Translations under genes and position numbers: made by a program | Notes under the pieces: generated by a model | What the model was told of the DNA's origin: nothing | Database searches by the model: none | Seen by the model: the letters and a program-made list of their open reading frames with translations, nothing else | Shown: positions 28,136 to 37,606 of the stretch, one piece after another | Position numbering within the stretch: the first letter of the stretch is position 1 | Layout: each line of letters begins with the position of its first letter | NCBI RefSeq assembly: GCF_011308835.1 | Contig: NZ_JAAOHY010000001.1 | Coordinates: 744,001-808,000, forward strand | Reading direction: 5' to 3' | Source of the DNA: Paracoccus xiamenensis | Lineage (GTDB): Bacteria > Pseudomonadota > Alphaproteobacteria > Rhodobacterales > Rhodobacteraceae | DNA: 64,000 nt

Positions 28136-29176
28136 CTAGTTTCCCCCTTTCAAGGATCCGATGCCCAGCGACCCGTCGCGGGAACGGGCAGGGGCGTTGT
28201 CATCATCCGCCCCGCCGTTCCCGCTATTGTCGGGCACATCGCCGGGACCATCGCCAAGCGCCTCCAGCAAGTCGGCGGATGGGACGAAGAACAGGTTGCC
28301 GGTCACGGCAGTGCTGACATCCAGAATCCGGTCGTAGGTGCCGGGCGGATCGCCGATGAACATGTTGTCCAACATGCGTTCAATCCGGCCCGGCTCGCAG
28401 GCATAACCGATGAAATAGGTGCCGAATTCGCCACGCGACGGGCTGCCGAAGGGCATGTTGTCGCGCAGGATCTGCAACTGCCTGCCTTCGGCATCGTCGA
28501 TATTGGTCAGCACGTTATGGGCATAAGGTGCCTTCTTGTCGTCAGGGAACTCGATATCCGAAAGCTTGTGACGGCCGATAATGCGTTCCTGGGTTTCCAC
28601 GGGCAGGGCGTTCCATTTTGCCAGGTCATGCATGTATTTCTGGGTGATGACATAGGCCCCGCCGGCGAAATCGGGATCCTCGTCGCCGATCACGACGGCG
28701 GCGTCCAAATCCTGACCGGCGGGGTTTTCAGTGCCGTCGACAAAGCCCAGCAGGTCGCGGTTGTCGAAATATTTGAACCCCGCCGTTTCGTCCTGCAATT
28801 CGACCGCCTCGCCCAGCTGCCGCATCACCTGCATCGCCATTTCGAAGCAGTAATCGACCCGCTGGGCGCGGATATGCAGCAGGATGTCGCCCCGTGTGGA
28901 CGGCGCATCGTACACGCCGTGGATGGCACGGAATGGGTGCAGCCCCTGCGGGCGGTTCGGTTGGCCCAGCCGGTCCCACAGGTTTGCGCCGATGCCCATG
29001 ACGCAGCTCAGCTGCGCGTCGGGATTGCGAAAGCCCACCGCGCGGATCAGCGAGGCCATGCCGCCGCAAACCTTGCGCACCGTTTCCAGCGCGGCCTCGT
29101 CCGGTTTCACGGTCACAACGATAAAGATCGCCGCGCGGGTCAGCGGGCTTTCGACGGCTTGAGGGGCGGCGATCAT
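28136..29176 (-). CDS. DyP-type heme peroxidase, encapsulin cargo
   Basis: 346 aa from the ATG at 29176 (AAGGA seven bases upstream). Dye-decolorizing peroxidase signature GFVDGTENP gives the catalytic Asp147; LQILRDNMPFG supplies the distal Arg238; a candidate proximal heme His lies in APYAHNVLTN (His220). A Pro/Gly/Asp-rich linker (~305-333) leads to the C-terminal DGSLGIGSLKG (334-344), the classic encapsulin targeting peptide. The enzyme should be packed inside the shell encoded next and use peroxide to oxidise bulky substrates. A longer start at 29230 is open but lacks support. Confidence 0.95.
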   Translation of the reverse strand: MIAAPQAVESPLTRAAIFIVVTVKPDEAALETVRKVCGGMASLIRAVGFRNPDAQLSCVMGIGANLWDRLGQPNRPQGLHPFRAIHGVYDAPSTRGDILLHIRAQRVDYCFEMAMQVMRQLGEAVELQDETAGFKYFDNRDLLGFVDGTENPAGQDLDAAVVIGDEDPDFAGGAYVITQKYMHDLAKWNALPVETQERIIGRHKLSDIEFPDDKKAPYAHNVLTNIDDAEGRQLQILRDNMPFGSPSRGEFGTYFIGYACEPGRIERMLDNMFIGDPPGTYDRILDVSTAVTGNLFFVPSADLLEALGDGPGDVPDNSGNGGADDDNAPARSRDGSLGIGSLKGGN

Positions 29177-29262
29177 GTGCGGTCCTTGACTGTGGCAGTT
29201 CGGAAACGGGATGCGGTTGGCCCGGCGCATCCACTATTGCGCGGGCTCTGCGCCCAAAGGAA

Positions 29263-29286
29263 GGCGCGGCGAAGATCCGCCGCGCC
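29263..29286 (-). terminator. Terminator after the HSP100 gene
   Basis: Perfect 9-bp stem GGCGCGGCG/CGCCGCGCC (29263-29271 with 29278-29286), 6-nt loop, 8 bp beyond the gene end. On the minus strand TTCCTTTGG follows. Confidence 0.8.
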
Positions 29287-29294
29287 TCAAAAGG

Positions 29295-32033
29295 TCACGA
29301 GGCCGCCGCGCCGTCGCCGTTGGGTTTGGCCTTGGCGGGTTTGGGCGGGTTGGGTGCATCGACCTTGAAGCCCGCGCCATCGGCTTCCGACCAGGTGACA
29401 GTGACGTTGTCGCCCTCTTTCACCTTGCCGGCCAGCATTTCCTTGGCCAACGGCGCCTCGATCTCGCGCCGGATCAGACGGCGCAATTCACGCGCGCCGA
29501 ATTCCGGTTGGAAACCTTCATCGCCCAGATGGCCGACCATGCTGTCATCGAAGTTCAGGGTGATGTCCTGACCCAGTGCCAGCCGCTTCACACCGTCCAG
29601 CTGCAGCTTCACGATATTGCCGATCTCGTTCTTCGCGAGGCTGTCGAAGATGATGATCTCGTCGATGCGGTTCAGGAATTCCGGGCGGAAATGGCCGCGC
29701 AGAACCTCCATCACTTCCTCGCGGACCGTGGGCGTGACCTTACCGCCGTCCACCTTGGCATTGTCCATGATGTATTTGGACCCGAGGTTGCTGGTCGCGA
29801 TGATGATCGTGTTCTTGAAGTCGATCACCCGGCCTTTGCCATCGGTCAGCCGCCCGTCGTCCAGCACCTGCAACAGCACGTTATAGACGTCGGGGTGGGC
29901 CTTCTCGATCTCGTCCAGCAGGATGACGCTATAGGGCCGCCGCCGGACGCGTTCGGTCAACTGCCCGCCCTCGTCATAGCCGACATAGCCGGGCGGCGCG
30001 CCGATCAGCCGGGCCACGGCGTGGCGTTCCATATATTCGGACATGTCGATGCGGATCACCGCGTCTTCATCCCCGAAGATCGATTCCGCCAGCGCCTTTG
30101 CAAGTTCCGTCTTGCCGACGCCGGTCGGCCCGAGGAACAGGAAGGACGCAATCGGGCGGTTGCCCTGCTTGAGCCCCGAGCGCGACAGCCGCACGGCGTC
30201 CGATACCGCGTCGATGGCCTGATCCTGACCGATGACGCGCTGGTGCAGCAGCTGCTCCATCTGCAGCAGCTTGTCCTTTTCTTCCTGCGTCAGGTCGTTG
30301 ACCGGGATGCCGGTCAGCTTGGACACGATATCGGCGATGTCGCCCACCTTCACCTCGGCGCTGGAGGATCCGACCTTGGACCGCCAGGCGTCGGTCTTTT
30401 CCTCCAGATCCTTCTCGCGTTCGGCGATCTGGCCCTCGTATTCCTTGGCCTTGTCGAAGTTCTTGCGCGAGGTGGCATAGGCCTGTTCGCGTTTCAGCCC
30501 GGCGATCTCTGCCTCGGATTCCTGGATGTCGGCGGGGCGCGAGGTGGTCGACAGATGCACCCGCGCCGCCGCCTGGTCGATCAGGTCGATGGCCTTGTCG
30601 GGCAGGAAGCGGCCGGTGATATAGCGGTCGGACAGCTCCGCCGCCGATACCAGCGCCTCGTCCAGAATGATGACCTTGTGATGCGCCTCCATGCTGTCGC
30701 GCAGGCCGCGCAGGATGTTGATGGTCTGATCGACGGAAGGTTCGGGCACCATGACCGGCTGGAACCGGCGCTCAAGCGCCGCGTCTTTTTCGATGTATTT
30801 CTGGTACTCGGCCAGCGTCGTCGCACCGATCAGGTTCAACTCACCCCGCGCCATCGCGGGCTTGAAGGTATTGGCCACGTCAAGGCCCCCTTCGCCACCA
30901 CCGGTCCCGGCGCCGACGATGGTGTGAACTTCGTCGATAAAGATCACCAGGTCGTCGGCGGCGGTGATTTCGTCCATCAGCGTCTTGACGCGTTCCTCGA
31001 ACTCGCCGCGATATTTGGAACCGGCCACCAGCGAGTTGATGTTCAGTTCGATCAGGCGCTTGTCGCGCAGAACCTCGGGCACTTCGCCATTGTTGATCCG
31101 CTGCGCCAGACCCTCGATGATGGCAGTCTTGCCGACGCCGGGCTCGCCGATCAGCACCGGGTTGTTCTTCTTGCGTCGGGCCAGGATTTCGATCGTCGTT
31201 TCGATTTCCTGGGCGCGCCCAATCACCGGATCCAGCTTGCCTTCACGCGCCATCTTGGTCAGGTCGCGGCTGAACTTGTCCAGTTCGGGCGTGCTGGTCG
31301 GCGTCTCGACCCGGCCATCCTCGGCCCCTTTGCCGACGACCTTCACGGTCTGCTGGCGCAAGGCCTGCGGGGTCAGGCCGTATTTCTTCAAAAGCGTGCC
31401 GGCATAGCTGTCCGGCACTTCCGACAGGCCGATCAGCAGATGTTCGGGCCCGACATAGCTGTGACCCATTTCCTTCGCAGCGGTAAAGGCCCGGTTCAGC
31501 GCGCTTTTCACGCGAGGCGAGACGCCGATTTCATCATCTTCGCTGATCTTTCCGCCCGGCTCGTCCGTGGCACGGCGGTCGATTTCGGCGCGCAGATCTG
31601 CCGGGTTGACCTTGAACTGCTTCAGAATGGCCTCCACCGCGTCGCTGTCGGGCAGCACATACAGCAATTGTTCGGTGTCGATTTCGCGCCTGCCGGCCTT
31701 GGTGGTCCGCTCGGCCGCCTTTTGCAGCATGGCCTTGGCCTGTTCGCTGAACGTGTCGACATATTGGCGTTCGCCCAGCGACGCATCCGGCGCGGCCTGA
31801 CGGCGCGGGCCGCGGTCGGAAGCGCCCATCATTTCCCGCGCCCGCCCCATCAGATCGCCGAAAGGATCGCCGCCGAACATCGATTCCATTGGCGAGGAAT
31901 AGCGCTGCTGCCGCGTCAGGCGGGCATAGTCGTAATCGCATATATCCAGTTCCTCGCGCTGCCCGTCCTGCATGACGGCCACGCGCATTGTCGCCGGGCG
32001 GATGCCGCAGATTTCGCAAAGTTCTTGTGCCAT
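29295..32033 (-). CDS. HSP100/Clp AAA+ ATPase with N-terminal Cys motif, ClpG/ClpK-like
   Basis: 912 aa. Residues 1-40 carry Cys6-x2-Cys9 and Cys32, a zinc-finger-like N1 segment. A Clp-N double repeat follows (~90-235), then AAA1 ([22 protein letters not shown]), a short coiled middle domain (~65 aa, UVR-like) and AAA2 ([22 protein letters not shown]). The [IL]GF-type ClpP-docking loop of ClpA/ClpC is not visible between the AAA2 Walker B and [12 protein letters not shown]. This combination fits the stand-alone disaggregases ClpG/ClpK better than ClpA (no Cys segment) or ClpB (long middle domain). Automatic pipelines may call it ClpA or ClpC. Confidence 0.85.
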   Translation of the reverse strand: MAQELCEICGIRPATMRVAVMQDGQREELDICDYDYARLTRQQRYSSPMESMFGGDPFGDLMGRAREMMGASDRGPRRQAAPDASLGERQYVDTFSEQAKAMLQKAAERTTKAGRREIDTEQLLYVLPDSDAVEAILKQFKVNPADLRAEIDRRATDEPGGKISEDDEIGVSPRVKSALNRAFTAAKEMGHSYVGPEHLLIGLSEVPDSYAGTLLKKYGLTPQALRQQTVKVVGKGAEDGRVETPTSTPELDKFSRDLTKMAREGKLDPVIGRAQEIETTIEILARRKKNNPVLIGEPGVGKTAIIEGLAQRINNGEVPEVLRDKRLIELNINSLVAGSKYRGEFEERVKTLMDEITAADDLVIFIDEVHTIVGAGTGGGEGGLDVANTFKPAMARGELNLIGATTLAEYQKYIEKDAALERRFQPVMVPEPSVDQTINILRGLRDSMEAHHKVIILDEALVSAAELSDRYITGRFLPDKAIDLIDQAAARVHLSTTSRPADIQESEAEIAGLKREQAYATSRKNFDKAKEYEGQIAEREKDLEEKTDAWRSKVGSSSAEVKVGDIADIVSKLTGIPVNDLTQEEKDKLLQMEQLLHQRVIGQDQAIDAVSDAVRLSRSGLKQGNRPIASFLFLGPTGVGKTELAKALAESIFGDEDAVIRIDMSEYMERHAVARLIGAPPGYVGYDEGGQLTERVRRRPYSVILLDEIEKAHPDVYNVLLQVLDDGRLTDGKGRVIDFKNTIIIATSNLGSKYIMDNAKVDGGKVTPTVREEVMEVLRGHFRPEFLNRIDEIIIFDSLAKNEIGNIVKLQLDGVKRLALGQDITLNFDDSMVGHLGDEGFQPEFGARELRRLIRREIEAPLAKEMLAGKVKEGDNVTVTWSEADGAGFKVDAPNPPKPAKAKPNGDGAAAS

Positions 32034-32247
32034 ATCTTTCTCCGGTCAGATTTCAGTCAATCAGATATTTCCGGTCGAATGCGGGCGATGTGGTCCCGTG
32101 GGGGTATGATGGATGCCGATTCGGTCCTCCCCGAGGCCGATTAAGACCGCGATTCCCATATTGCCGCAAGGGCAGGGCGGCCCTTGTCTGCTGGCCAAAC
32201 CCGCCCGCTCATGGTTGTCTAACGCTGCGCGATACAGGAGGTTCATC
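32034..32247. other. Divergent promoter region between HSP100 and FdhF-like genes
   Basis: 214 bp without a gene. GGAG lies 6 bp before the HSP100 start on the minus strand and AGGAGG (32237-32242) before the FdhF-like start. No clean heat-shock sigma-32 promoter could be assigned by eye. Confidence 0.4.
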
Positions 32248-34515
32248 ATGGCCAGGCAGAAACTGCGCTTCAAACCCTATGCCCATCCCGCGGGGGGCTG
32301 GGGGGCCGCTGCGGCCACCGCAAAGGCGTTGATGCAGGAAAGCGTGCTGACCAAGGGGTCTCGCGCGCTCTTGTCGATGAACCAGCCGGGCGGGTTCAAA
32401 TGCCCCAGCTGCGCCTGGCCCGATGCGCATTGCACCAAGAAGCTGGAATTCTGCGAAAACGGCGCCAAGGCGCTGGCACATGAGGCGACGAAGTTCCGTG
32501 CCCACCGGGATTTCTTCGCCCGCCATAGCGTGACCGAAATGGCGGCGCAGTCGGATTACTGGTTGGAAAAGCAGGGCCGCCTGACTGAACCCATGCGCTA
32601 TGATGCGGCGACTGACCACTATGTCCCGGTCAGCTGGGATGACGCCTTCGCGCTGATTGGCCAGCATCTGCGCACCTTGGAGGACCCCAACCAGGCAGAG
32701 TTCTACACCTCGGGCCGGACCCCGAACGAGGCGGCGTTTCTGTATGCCATTCTCGGCCGCGCCTTCGGGACCAACAATTTCCCCGATTGCTCCAACATGT
32801 GCCACGCGCCGACCAGCAGGGGGCTGCCGCCGTCAATCGGCATCGGCAAGGGCACCTGCGTGATGGAGGATTGGGACCATACGCAGGCGATCTTCATCCT
32901 GGGGCAGAACCCCGGCACCAACTCGCCGCGGATGATGTCGAACTTGGTCGAGGCGCGAAAACGCGGCGTTCCGATCATCGCCGTGAACCCGATGCCCGAA
33001 CGGGCGCTGATCGAATTTACCGAACCGCAGGACGTGATCCAGATGGCGCGGTTCGGCCATACCGACATCGCCAGCGACTTCCTGCAGATCCGCATCGGCG
33101 GTGATCTGGCCTTCCTGAAGGGCATGATGCGCGCCCTGTTCGAACGCGACGCGGCGGGCGAGGGCGTGCTGGATCACGACTTTATCCGCGATCACACTTC
33201 GGGGCTTGATGCCTTGCGCGCCGATGTGATGGCCCATGACTGGCCGGAACTGGTCGAAGCCTGCGGGCTGCCCGAGGCGAAGATCCGCGAATGCGCTGAC
33301 ATTTATGCGAAATCCGATGCGACGATGATCGCTTACGGGATGGGGATCACCCAGCATCAGCGCGGCACCGAACTGGTCCAGCAGATCTCGAACCTGCTGC
33401 TTTTGCGCGGCAATTACGGCAAGCCCGGCGCGGGCATCGTTCCGGTGCGCGGGCATTCCAATGTGCAGGGCGACCGCACGGTAGGGATCAACGAGGCCCC
33501 GACCGAGGCCTATCTGGACCGCGTGCGCGACGCTTTCGGGTTCGAGCCGGCGCGCGCGCCGGGCCATCACGCGGTGGAAACCGTTGCCGCGATGGAAGCG
33601 GGGACCGTCCGCGTCTTCATCGGTCTGGGCGGCAATTTCGTTCGCGCGGTGCCGGATACGGATCGGGCCTACCGGGCCATGCGCTCGGTCGGGTTGACGG
33701 TCGGGATCGCGACCAAGCTGAACCGGGGCCACGTGGTCCATGGCCATGAGGCGCTGATCCTGCCGGTCATCGCGCGCTCGGAAGTGCTGGCCACCGCCAA
33801 AGGCGAACAATTCGTCACCATCGAGGACGCGATGGCCAATGTCACCGCCTCGCGCGGGGTGCTGGAACCGGCCAGTCCAGACCTGATCGGAGAGGTGGAA
33901 ATCGTCTGCCGCATCGCTCAGGCGGCTGTGCCCGACAGCCCGGTGAAATGGGCCGAATACGCGCAGGACTACGACCTGATCCGCGACAAGATCGCCGAGG
34001 TCTTCCCGGAGATCTACACCGATTTCAACACCCGCATCCAACAGCCGATGGGTTTCCATCTGGAGGTTCCGCCGCGCCAACGGATCTGGAACACGCCCGA
34101 CGGAAGGGCGAATTTCCTGATCCTGCCGGGGCTGGAGGTTAACGACCCGGTGGCCGATCCTACGATGCTGCGGCTGGCCACGATCCGCTCGCATGACCAG
34201 TTCAACACCACCGTCTACAGCGACAATGACCGCTATCGCGGCATTCGCGGTGGCCGCATGGTGCTGTTCATGAATGCCGAGGATATCGCCGCGAATGGTC
34301 TGTCCGAAGGCGCAGAGATTGCGCTGGAAACCATCAGCACCGATGGTGAACCGCGCCGGGTCGAAGGGTTGTCAGTGGTCCGCTATTCACTGCCGCGCGG
34401 TGCGGTGGCGGGCTATTATCCCGAACTCAACCCATTGCTTCCGCTGTACTATTTCGATCCCCTCAGCGGGACGCCGGCCGCGAAATCCATCCCGGTTCGG
34501 ATCGTCGCGGGGTGA
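32248..34515 (+). CDS. FdhF/YdeP-family molybdopterin oxidoreductase, cysteine type
   Basis: 755 aa. The start at 32248 has AGGAGG five bases upstream. The N-terminus has CPSC (Cys52/55) and ENGAKALAHEATKFRAHRDFF, typical of the YdeP branch. At the molybdenum-ligand position the sequence reads NMCHAPTS (Cys185), aligning with the RVUHGPT of the selenoenzyme at 40520. Downstream are LGQNPGTNSPR, VPVRGHSNVQGDRTVGI and the C-terminal MopB domain. The family includes formate-dehydrogenase-like enzymes and acid-resistance proteins; the actual substrate is unproven. Single gene, no Fe-S or membrane subunit attached. Confidence 0.88.
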   Translation: MARQKLRFKPYAHPAGGWGAAAATAKALMQESVLTKGSRALLSMNQPGGFKCPSCAWPDAHCTKKLEFCENGAKALAHEATKFRAHRDFFARHSVTEMAAQSDYWLEKQGRLTEPMRYDAATDHYVPVSWDDAFALIGQHLRTLEDPNQAEFYTSGRTPNEAAFLYAILGRAFGTNNFPDCSNMCHAPTSRGLPPSIGIGKGTCVMEDWDHTQAIFILGQNPGTNSPRMMSNLVEARKRGVPIIAVNPMPERALIEFTEPQDVIQMARFGHTDIASDFLQIRIGGDLAFLKGMMRALFERDAAGEGVLDHDFIRDHTSGLDALRADVMAHDWPELVEACGLPEAKIRECADIYAKSDATMIAYGMGITQHQRGTELVQQISNLLLLRGNYGKPGAGIVPVRGHSNVQGDRTVGINEAPTEAYLDRVRDAFGFEPARAPGHHAVETVAAMEAGTVRVFIGLGGNFVRAVPDTDRAYRAMRSVGLTVGIATKLNRGHVVHGHEALILPVIARSEVLATAKGEQFVTIEDAMANVTASRGVLEPASPDLIGEVEIVCRIAQAAVPDSPVKWAEYAQDYDLIRDKIAEVFPEIYTDFNTRIQQPMGFHLEVPPRQRIWNTPDGRANFLILPGLEVNDPVADPTMLRLATIRSHDQFNTTVYSDNDRYRGIRGGRMVLFMNAEDIAANGLSEGAEIALETISTDGEPRRVEGLSVVRYSLPRGAVAGYYPELNPLLPLYYFDPLSGTPAAKSIPVRIVAG

Positions 34516-34524
34516 TGCAGGCCT

Positions 34525-34550
34525 TGGGGCAGGGTAGTCGGCCTGCCCCA
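34525..34550 (+). terminator. Hairpin after the FdhF-like gene
   Basis: Nine-bp perfect inverted repeat TGGGGCAGG/CCTGCCCCA with an 8-nt loop, 10 bp after the stop. No T-run follows, so it may be a weak or factor-assisted terminator. Confidence 0.5.
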
Positions 34551-34600
34551 GATGACCGTCCCGATCAGACGGCTGAGGAAACTCAGCGAGATCTGGTCGT

Positions 34601-35254
34601 TCAGCGCAGCATTTCCTCGATCACCGGCGCCGGATCGGCATCGGGCGGCAAATAGCGCAACCCCGGCGGAAGGCTGCCCGGATCGCGGGCTGCGTGCTGC
34701 GGGTGATACAGGACACGCATCCCGGCGTTCAGGCCCGCTTGCGCGCCGACCAGACTGTCTTCCACCACCAGACAGTCTTCTGGCGGCACGCCCAGCCTTG
34801 CCGCTGCCAGCCGATAGCCTTCGGGGCTGGGCTTGCCGGCTTCGACATCGGCGCGGCTGACGGTCACGGGGATGATCTTGTCCAGCCCGGTGACCTTCAT
34901 CCCGATGGCGACCTCATCCGCTGTCGAGTTCGACACCACCGCCATCGGCAGCCCTTGCGCGGCCTTCGCCTCGGCGATGTCGGCAAGGCTTTTGCGGCGC
35001 TGAACCTTGGCGATCTGATCGACGAAATGCCCCCATTTCAGCCCCATCCAGTCGTCATAGGTAAAGTCGGGGCCAGCCTTTTCGGCCACGGCCGCATGCA
35101 CCTCGACCGAGGAACTGCCCAGAAGCCGGTCGTGGAAATCGGCCGGGAAGGTCAGGCCCAGTTCGGCCACGGATTTATCGAATGCGGCGCCATGTGCCGG
35201 CTCGCTGTCGATCAGCGTTCCATCCATGTCCCACAGGATCGCGCGTTTCATCAT
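34601..35254 (-). CDS. HAD-superfamily hydrolase (phosphoglycolate/sugar phosphatase-like)
   Basis: 217 aa. HAD motif I is LWDMDGTLIDSE (nucleophile and acid/base Asp), motif II VVSNSTADE, motif III Lys in EAGKPSPEGY, motif IV VVEDSLVGAQAG. A helical C1 cap lies between motifs I and II. It probably dephosphorylates a small sugar phosphate. The start is the first of two adjacent ATGs (35254); the longer open extension to 36034 is antisense to ychF and is not real. Divergent from ychF over 127 bp. Confidence 0.9.
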   Translation of the reverse strand: MMKRAILWDMDGTLIDSEPAHGAAFDKSVAELGLTFPADFHDRLLGSSSVEVHAAVAEKAGPDFTYDDWMGLKWGHFVDQIAKVQRRKSLADIAEAKAAQGLPMAVVSNSTADEVAIGMKVTGLDKIIPVTVSRADVEAGKPSPEGYRLAAARLGVPPEDCLVVEDSLVGAQAGLNAGMRVLYHPQHAARDPGSLPPGLRYLPPDADPAPVIEEMLR

Positions 35255-35381
35255 CTTGTCCGGTTCGCTAGGAATATGGCCGCTTAAACCCCATTTGACG
35301 GGCAGGGGAAAGGCCGGGGAACTGGACGAACCCGGATCGGGCGCGTAAAGACCGCGCAAACCAATCGCATGGGATTTCGAC

Positions 35382-36479
35382 ATGGGCTTTCGCATGGGGA
35401 TCGTCGGGCTGCCGAATGTCGGCAAATCGACCCTGTTCAACGCGCTGACGCGCACCGCTGCCGCGCAGGCGGCGAATTTTCCCTTCTGCACGATTGAGCC
35501 GAACGTCGGCGATGTGGCTGTGCCCGACCCGCGGCTGGACAAGCTGGCCGGGATCGCCGGGTCCAAGCAGATCATCCCGACGCGGATCACCTTCGTCGAC
35601 ATCGCCGGTCTGGTGAAAGGCGCCTCGAAGGGCGAGGGCCTTGGCAACCAGTTCCTGGCCAATATCCGCGAGGTGGACGCAATCGCCCATGTGCTGCGCT
35701 GCTTTGAAGATGGCGACGTGACCCATGTCGAGGGCCGCGTCGATCCCATCGCCGATGCGGAAACCATCGAGACCGAATTGATGATCGCCGATCTGGAATC
35801 GGTCGAAAAGCGGCTGGCGAACCTGACCCGCAAGCTGAAGGGCGGCGACAAGGAGGCGGTCGAGCAGGAGCGCCTGCTGAAGGCCGCGCAGGTGGCGCTG
35901 GAAAACGGCAAGCCCGCGCGCTCGGTCCAGGTGTCCGATGACGACCGCAAGGCCTGGAACATGCTGCAACTGCTGACCGCCAAACCCGTGCTGTTCGTCT
36001 GCAACGTGGCCGAGGACGAGGCGTCGAAGGGCAACGCCTATTCCGACGCCGTGGCCAAGATGGCCGAGGCGCAGGGTGCCGGACATGTGGTTATTTCTGC
36101 CCGGATCGAGGAAGAAATCAGCCAGCTTCCCGCAGACGAGCAAGAGATGTTCCTGTCAGAAATGGGGCTGGACGAGGCCGGTCTGGACCGGCTGATCCGT
36201 GCGGGTTACGACCTTCTGGGCTTGCAGACCTATTTCACCGTCGGCCCGAAGGAGGCGCGCGCCTGGACGATCCGCAAGGGCACGCTGGCCCCGGCGGCGG
36301 CGGGCGTGATCCACGGCGATTTTGAACGTGGCTTCATCCGCGCTGAAACCATCGCCTATGACGACTATGTCTCAGGCAATGGCGAATCTGGCGCGCGTGA
36401 GGCCGGAAAGTTCCGCGTTGAAGGCAAGACCTATGAGGTCAAGGACGGCGACGTCCTGCACTTCCTGTTCAACGCCTGA
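35382..36479 (+). CDS. ychF: Redox-regulated ATPase YchF (Obg-family)
   Basis: 365 aa. P-loop GLPNVGKSTLFNALT, switch II DIAGLVKGASKGEGLGN, and VLFVCNVAEDE in place of the NKxD motif, which explains ATP rather than GTP preference. A coiled coil (~120-190) and the C-terminal TGS domain (FTVGPKEARAWTIRKG, HGDFERGFIRAE) complete the family layout. YchF binds ribosomes and affects translation and oxidative-stress response. Confidence 0.96.
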   Translation: MGFRMGIVGLPNVGKSTLFNALTRTAAAQAANFPFCTIEPNVGDVAVPDPRLDKLAGIAGSKQIIPTRITFVDIAGLVKGASKGEGLGNQFLANIREVDAIAHVLRCFEDGDVTHVEGRVDPIADAETIETELMIADLESVEKRLANLTRKLKGGDKEAVEQERLLKAAQVALENGKPARSVQVSDDDRKAWNMLQLLTAKPVLFVCNVAEDEASKGNAYSDAVAKMAEAQGAGHVVISARIEEEISQLPADEQEMFLSEMGLDEAGLDRLIRAGYDLLGLQTYFTVGPKEARAWTIRKGTLAPAAAGVIHGDFERGFIRAETIAYDDYVSGNGESGAREAGKFRVEGKTYEVKDGDVLHFLFNA

Positions 36480-36488
36480 TCTCGGGCG

Positions 36489-36515
36489 GCGCCCCTGCCT
36501 GGACAGGGGCGCTTT
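36489..36515 (+). terminator. Terminator after ychF
   Basis: Nine-bp perfect stem GCGCCCCTG/CAGGGGCGC (36489-36497 with 36504-36512), 6-nt loop, followed by TTTGGT; 9 bp after the ychF stop and just before the convergent modC end. Confidence 0.75.
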
Positions 36516-36517
36516 GG

Positions 36518-37606
36518 TCAGTTCGCCGCCACCTCGGCAATTGACACGGATTTCAGAACGGCGTGGACGGACGCCCCGATCTCCAGCTGCAAGGCGTCGC
36601 GGGACCGCGAGGTGATCCGGGACAGGATCGCCGTACCATCGCCCAGGTGCAGCCGGACCAGCACGCTACCATCGGGCGCATTCTCGATCCGGTCGATCCG
36701 CCCCGTCAGCACGTTCAGCGCCGAGATATTGCGCGGCGCCTCGGTCGCCAGCATCACGTCCTGCGCGAGAATGCGCAGGCGTACCTTCGTGCCGATTGCA
36801 AGATCGGGCCGCGCCACCCAGACCGGCCCGGCTTGCGTATCCAGCCGCGCCAGCCCGTCGACATCCTGCGCCGCCACGCTCGCCGTCAGCAAAGCGCCGG
36901 TTTCCCGGCCCAATGCGGTGCTGCTGGCGGGGTCGGACAGCACCGCCTCGGTCGGGCCCGCAGTCATCACGCGGCCGCCGTCCAGCATGATGACGGTGCT
37001 GGCCAGCCGGGTGATTTCGGGCATTGCATGGCTGACATACAGGATCGGCAGCCCCAGATTGTCGCGCAGGTTTTCCAGATAGGGCAGGATCTCGGCCTTG
37101 CGGGCGTCGTCAAGTGCGGCCAGCGGTTCATCCATCAGCAGCAGGCGCGGCCCCGAAAGGATCGCCCGGCCAAGCGCCACCCGCTGTTTTTCGCCGCCCG
37201 ACAGCGCGCCGGGGCGGCGATCAAGCAGCGCACCGATGCCCAGAAGATCGACGATCTCGGTCACACGGGCATCGTCTGGCCGTGCGGTACGGGGTGCAAG
37301 CCTGCGGCCATAGTCCAGATTGCCCCGCACGCTGAGATGCGGGAACAGCCGCGCGTCCTGAAAGACATAGCCGACGCGGCGCTTGTGGGGCGGCAGGAAG
37401 ATGCCGCGCTGCGTATCGGTCAGCACTTCATCGCCAAAGGTGATGCGGGCGTGATCCGGGCGCAGCAGACCCGCGACTGCATTGACCACCGTCGTCTTGC
37501 CCGCGCCGGACCTGCCGAACAGCGCTGTGACGCCCGGCCCGGCGGTAAAATCGACATCCAGCGCGAAGCCGGGGAAATCGTGCTTGATCTGGACAGACAG
37601 GCTCAT
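36518..37606 (-). CDS. modC: Molybdate ABC transporter ATP-binding protein ModC
   Basis: 362 aa. Walker A GRSGAGKTT, Q-loop VFQDARLFPHLSVRGNL, signature LSGGEKQRVALGRAI, Walker B LLLMDEPLAALD, H-loop YVSHAMPEI. The C-terminal ~70 residues form the Mop/TOBE domain (ISALNVLTGRIDRI...LQLEIGASVHAVLKSVSI) that binds molybdate. The ATG at 37606 overlaps the modB stop by 4 bp. Supplies molybdate for the molybdoenzymes of this region. Confidence 0.96.
   Translation of the reverse strand: MSLSVQIKHDFPGFALDVDFTAGPGVTALFGRSGAGKTTVVNAVAGLLRPDHARITFGDEVLTDTQRGIFLPPHKRRVGYVFQDARLFPHLSVRGNLDYGRRLAPRTARPDDARVTEIVDLLGIGALLDRRPGALSGGEKQRVALGRAILSGPRLLLMDEPLAALDDARKAEILPYLENLRDNLGLPILYVSHAMPEITRLASTVIMLDGGRVMTAGPTEAVLSDPASSTALGRETGALLTASVAAQDVDGLARLDTQAGPVWVARPDLAIGTKVRLRILAQDVMLATEAPRNISALNVLTGRIDRIENAPDGSVLVRLHLGDGTAILSRITSRSRDALQLEIGASVHAVLKSVSIAEVAAN

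Noticed and set aside
29295..32033. Plain ClpA or ClpB assignment
   Set aside because: ClpA lacks the Cys-rich N-terminal segment and has a ClpP loop; ClpB has a much longer coiled middle domain.
29211..32144. 977-codon open frame on the plus strand across the HSP100 gene
   Set aside because: Mirror of a conserved AAA+ ATPase; no ribosome site and no recognisable domain.
32833..34194. 453-codon open frame antisense to the FdhF-like gene
   Set aside because: Shadow of the MopB coding frame; composition and lack of start signals argue against it.
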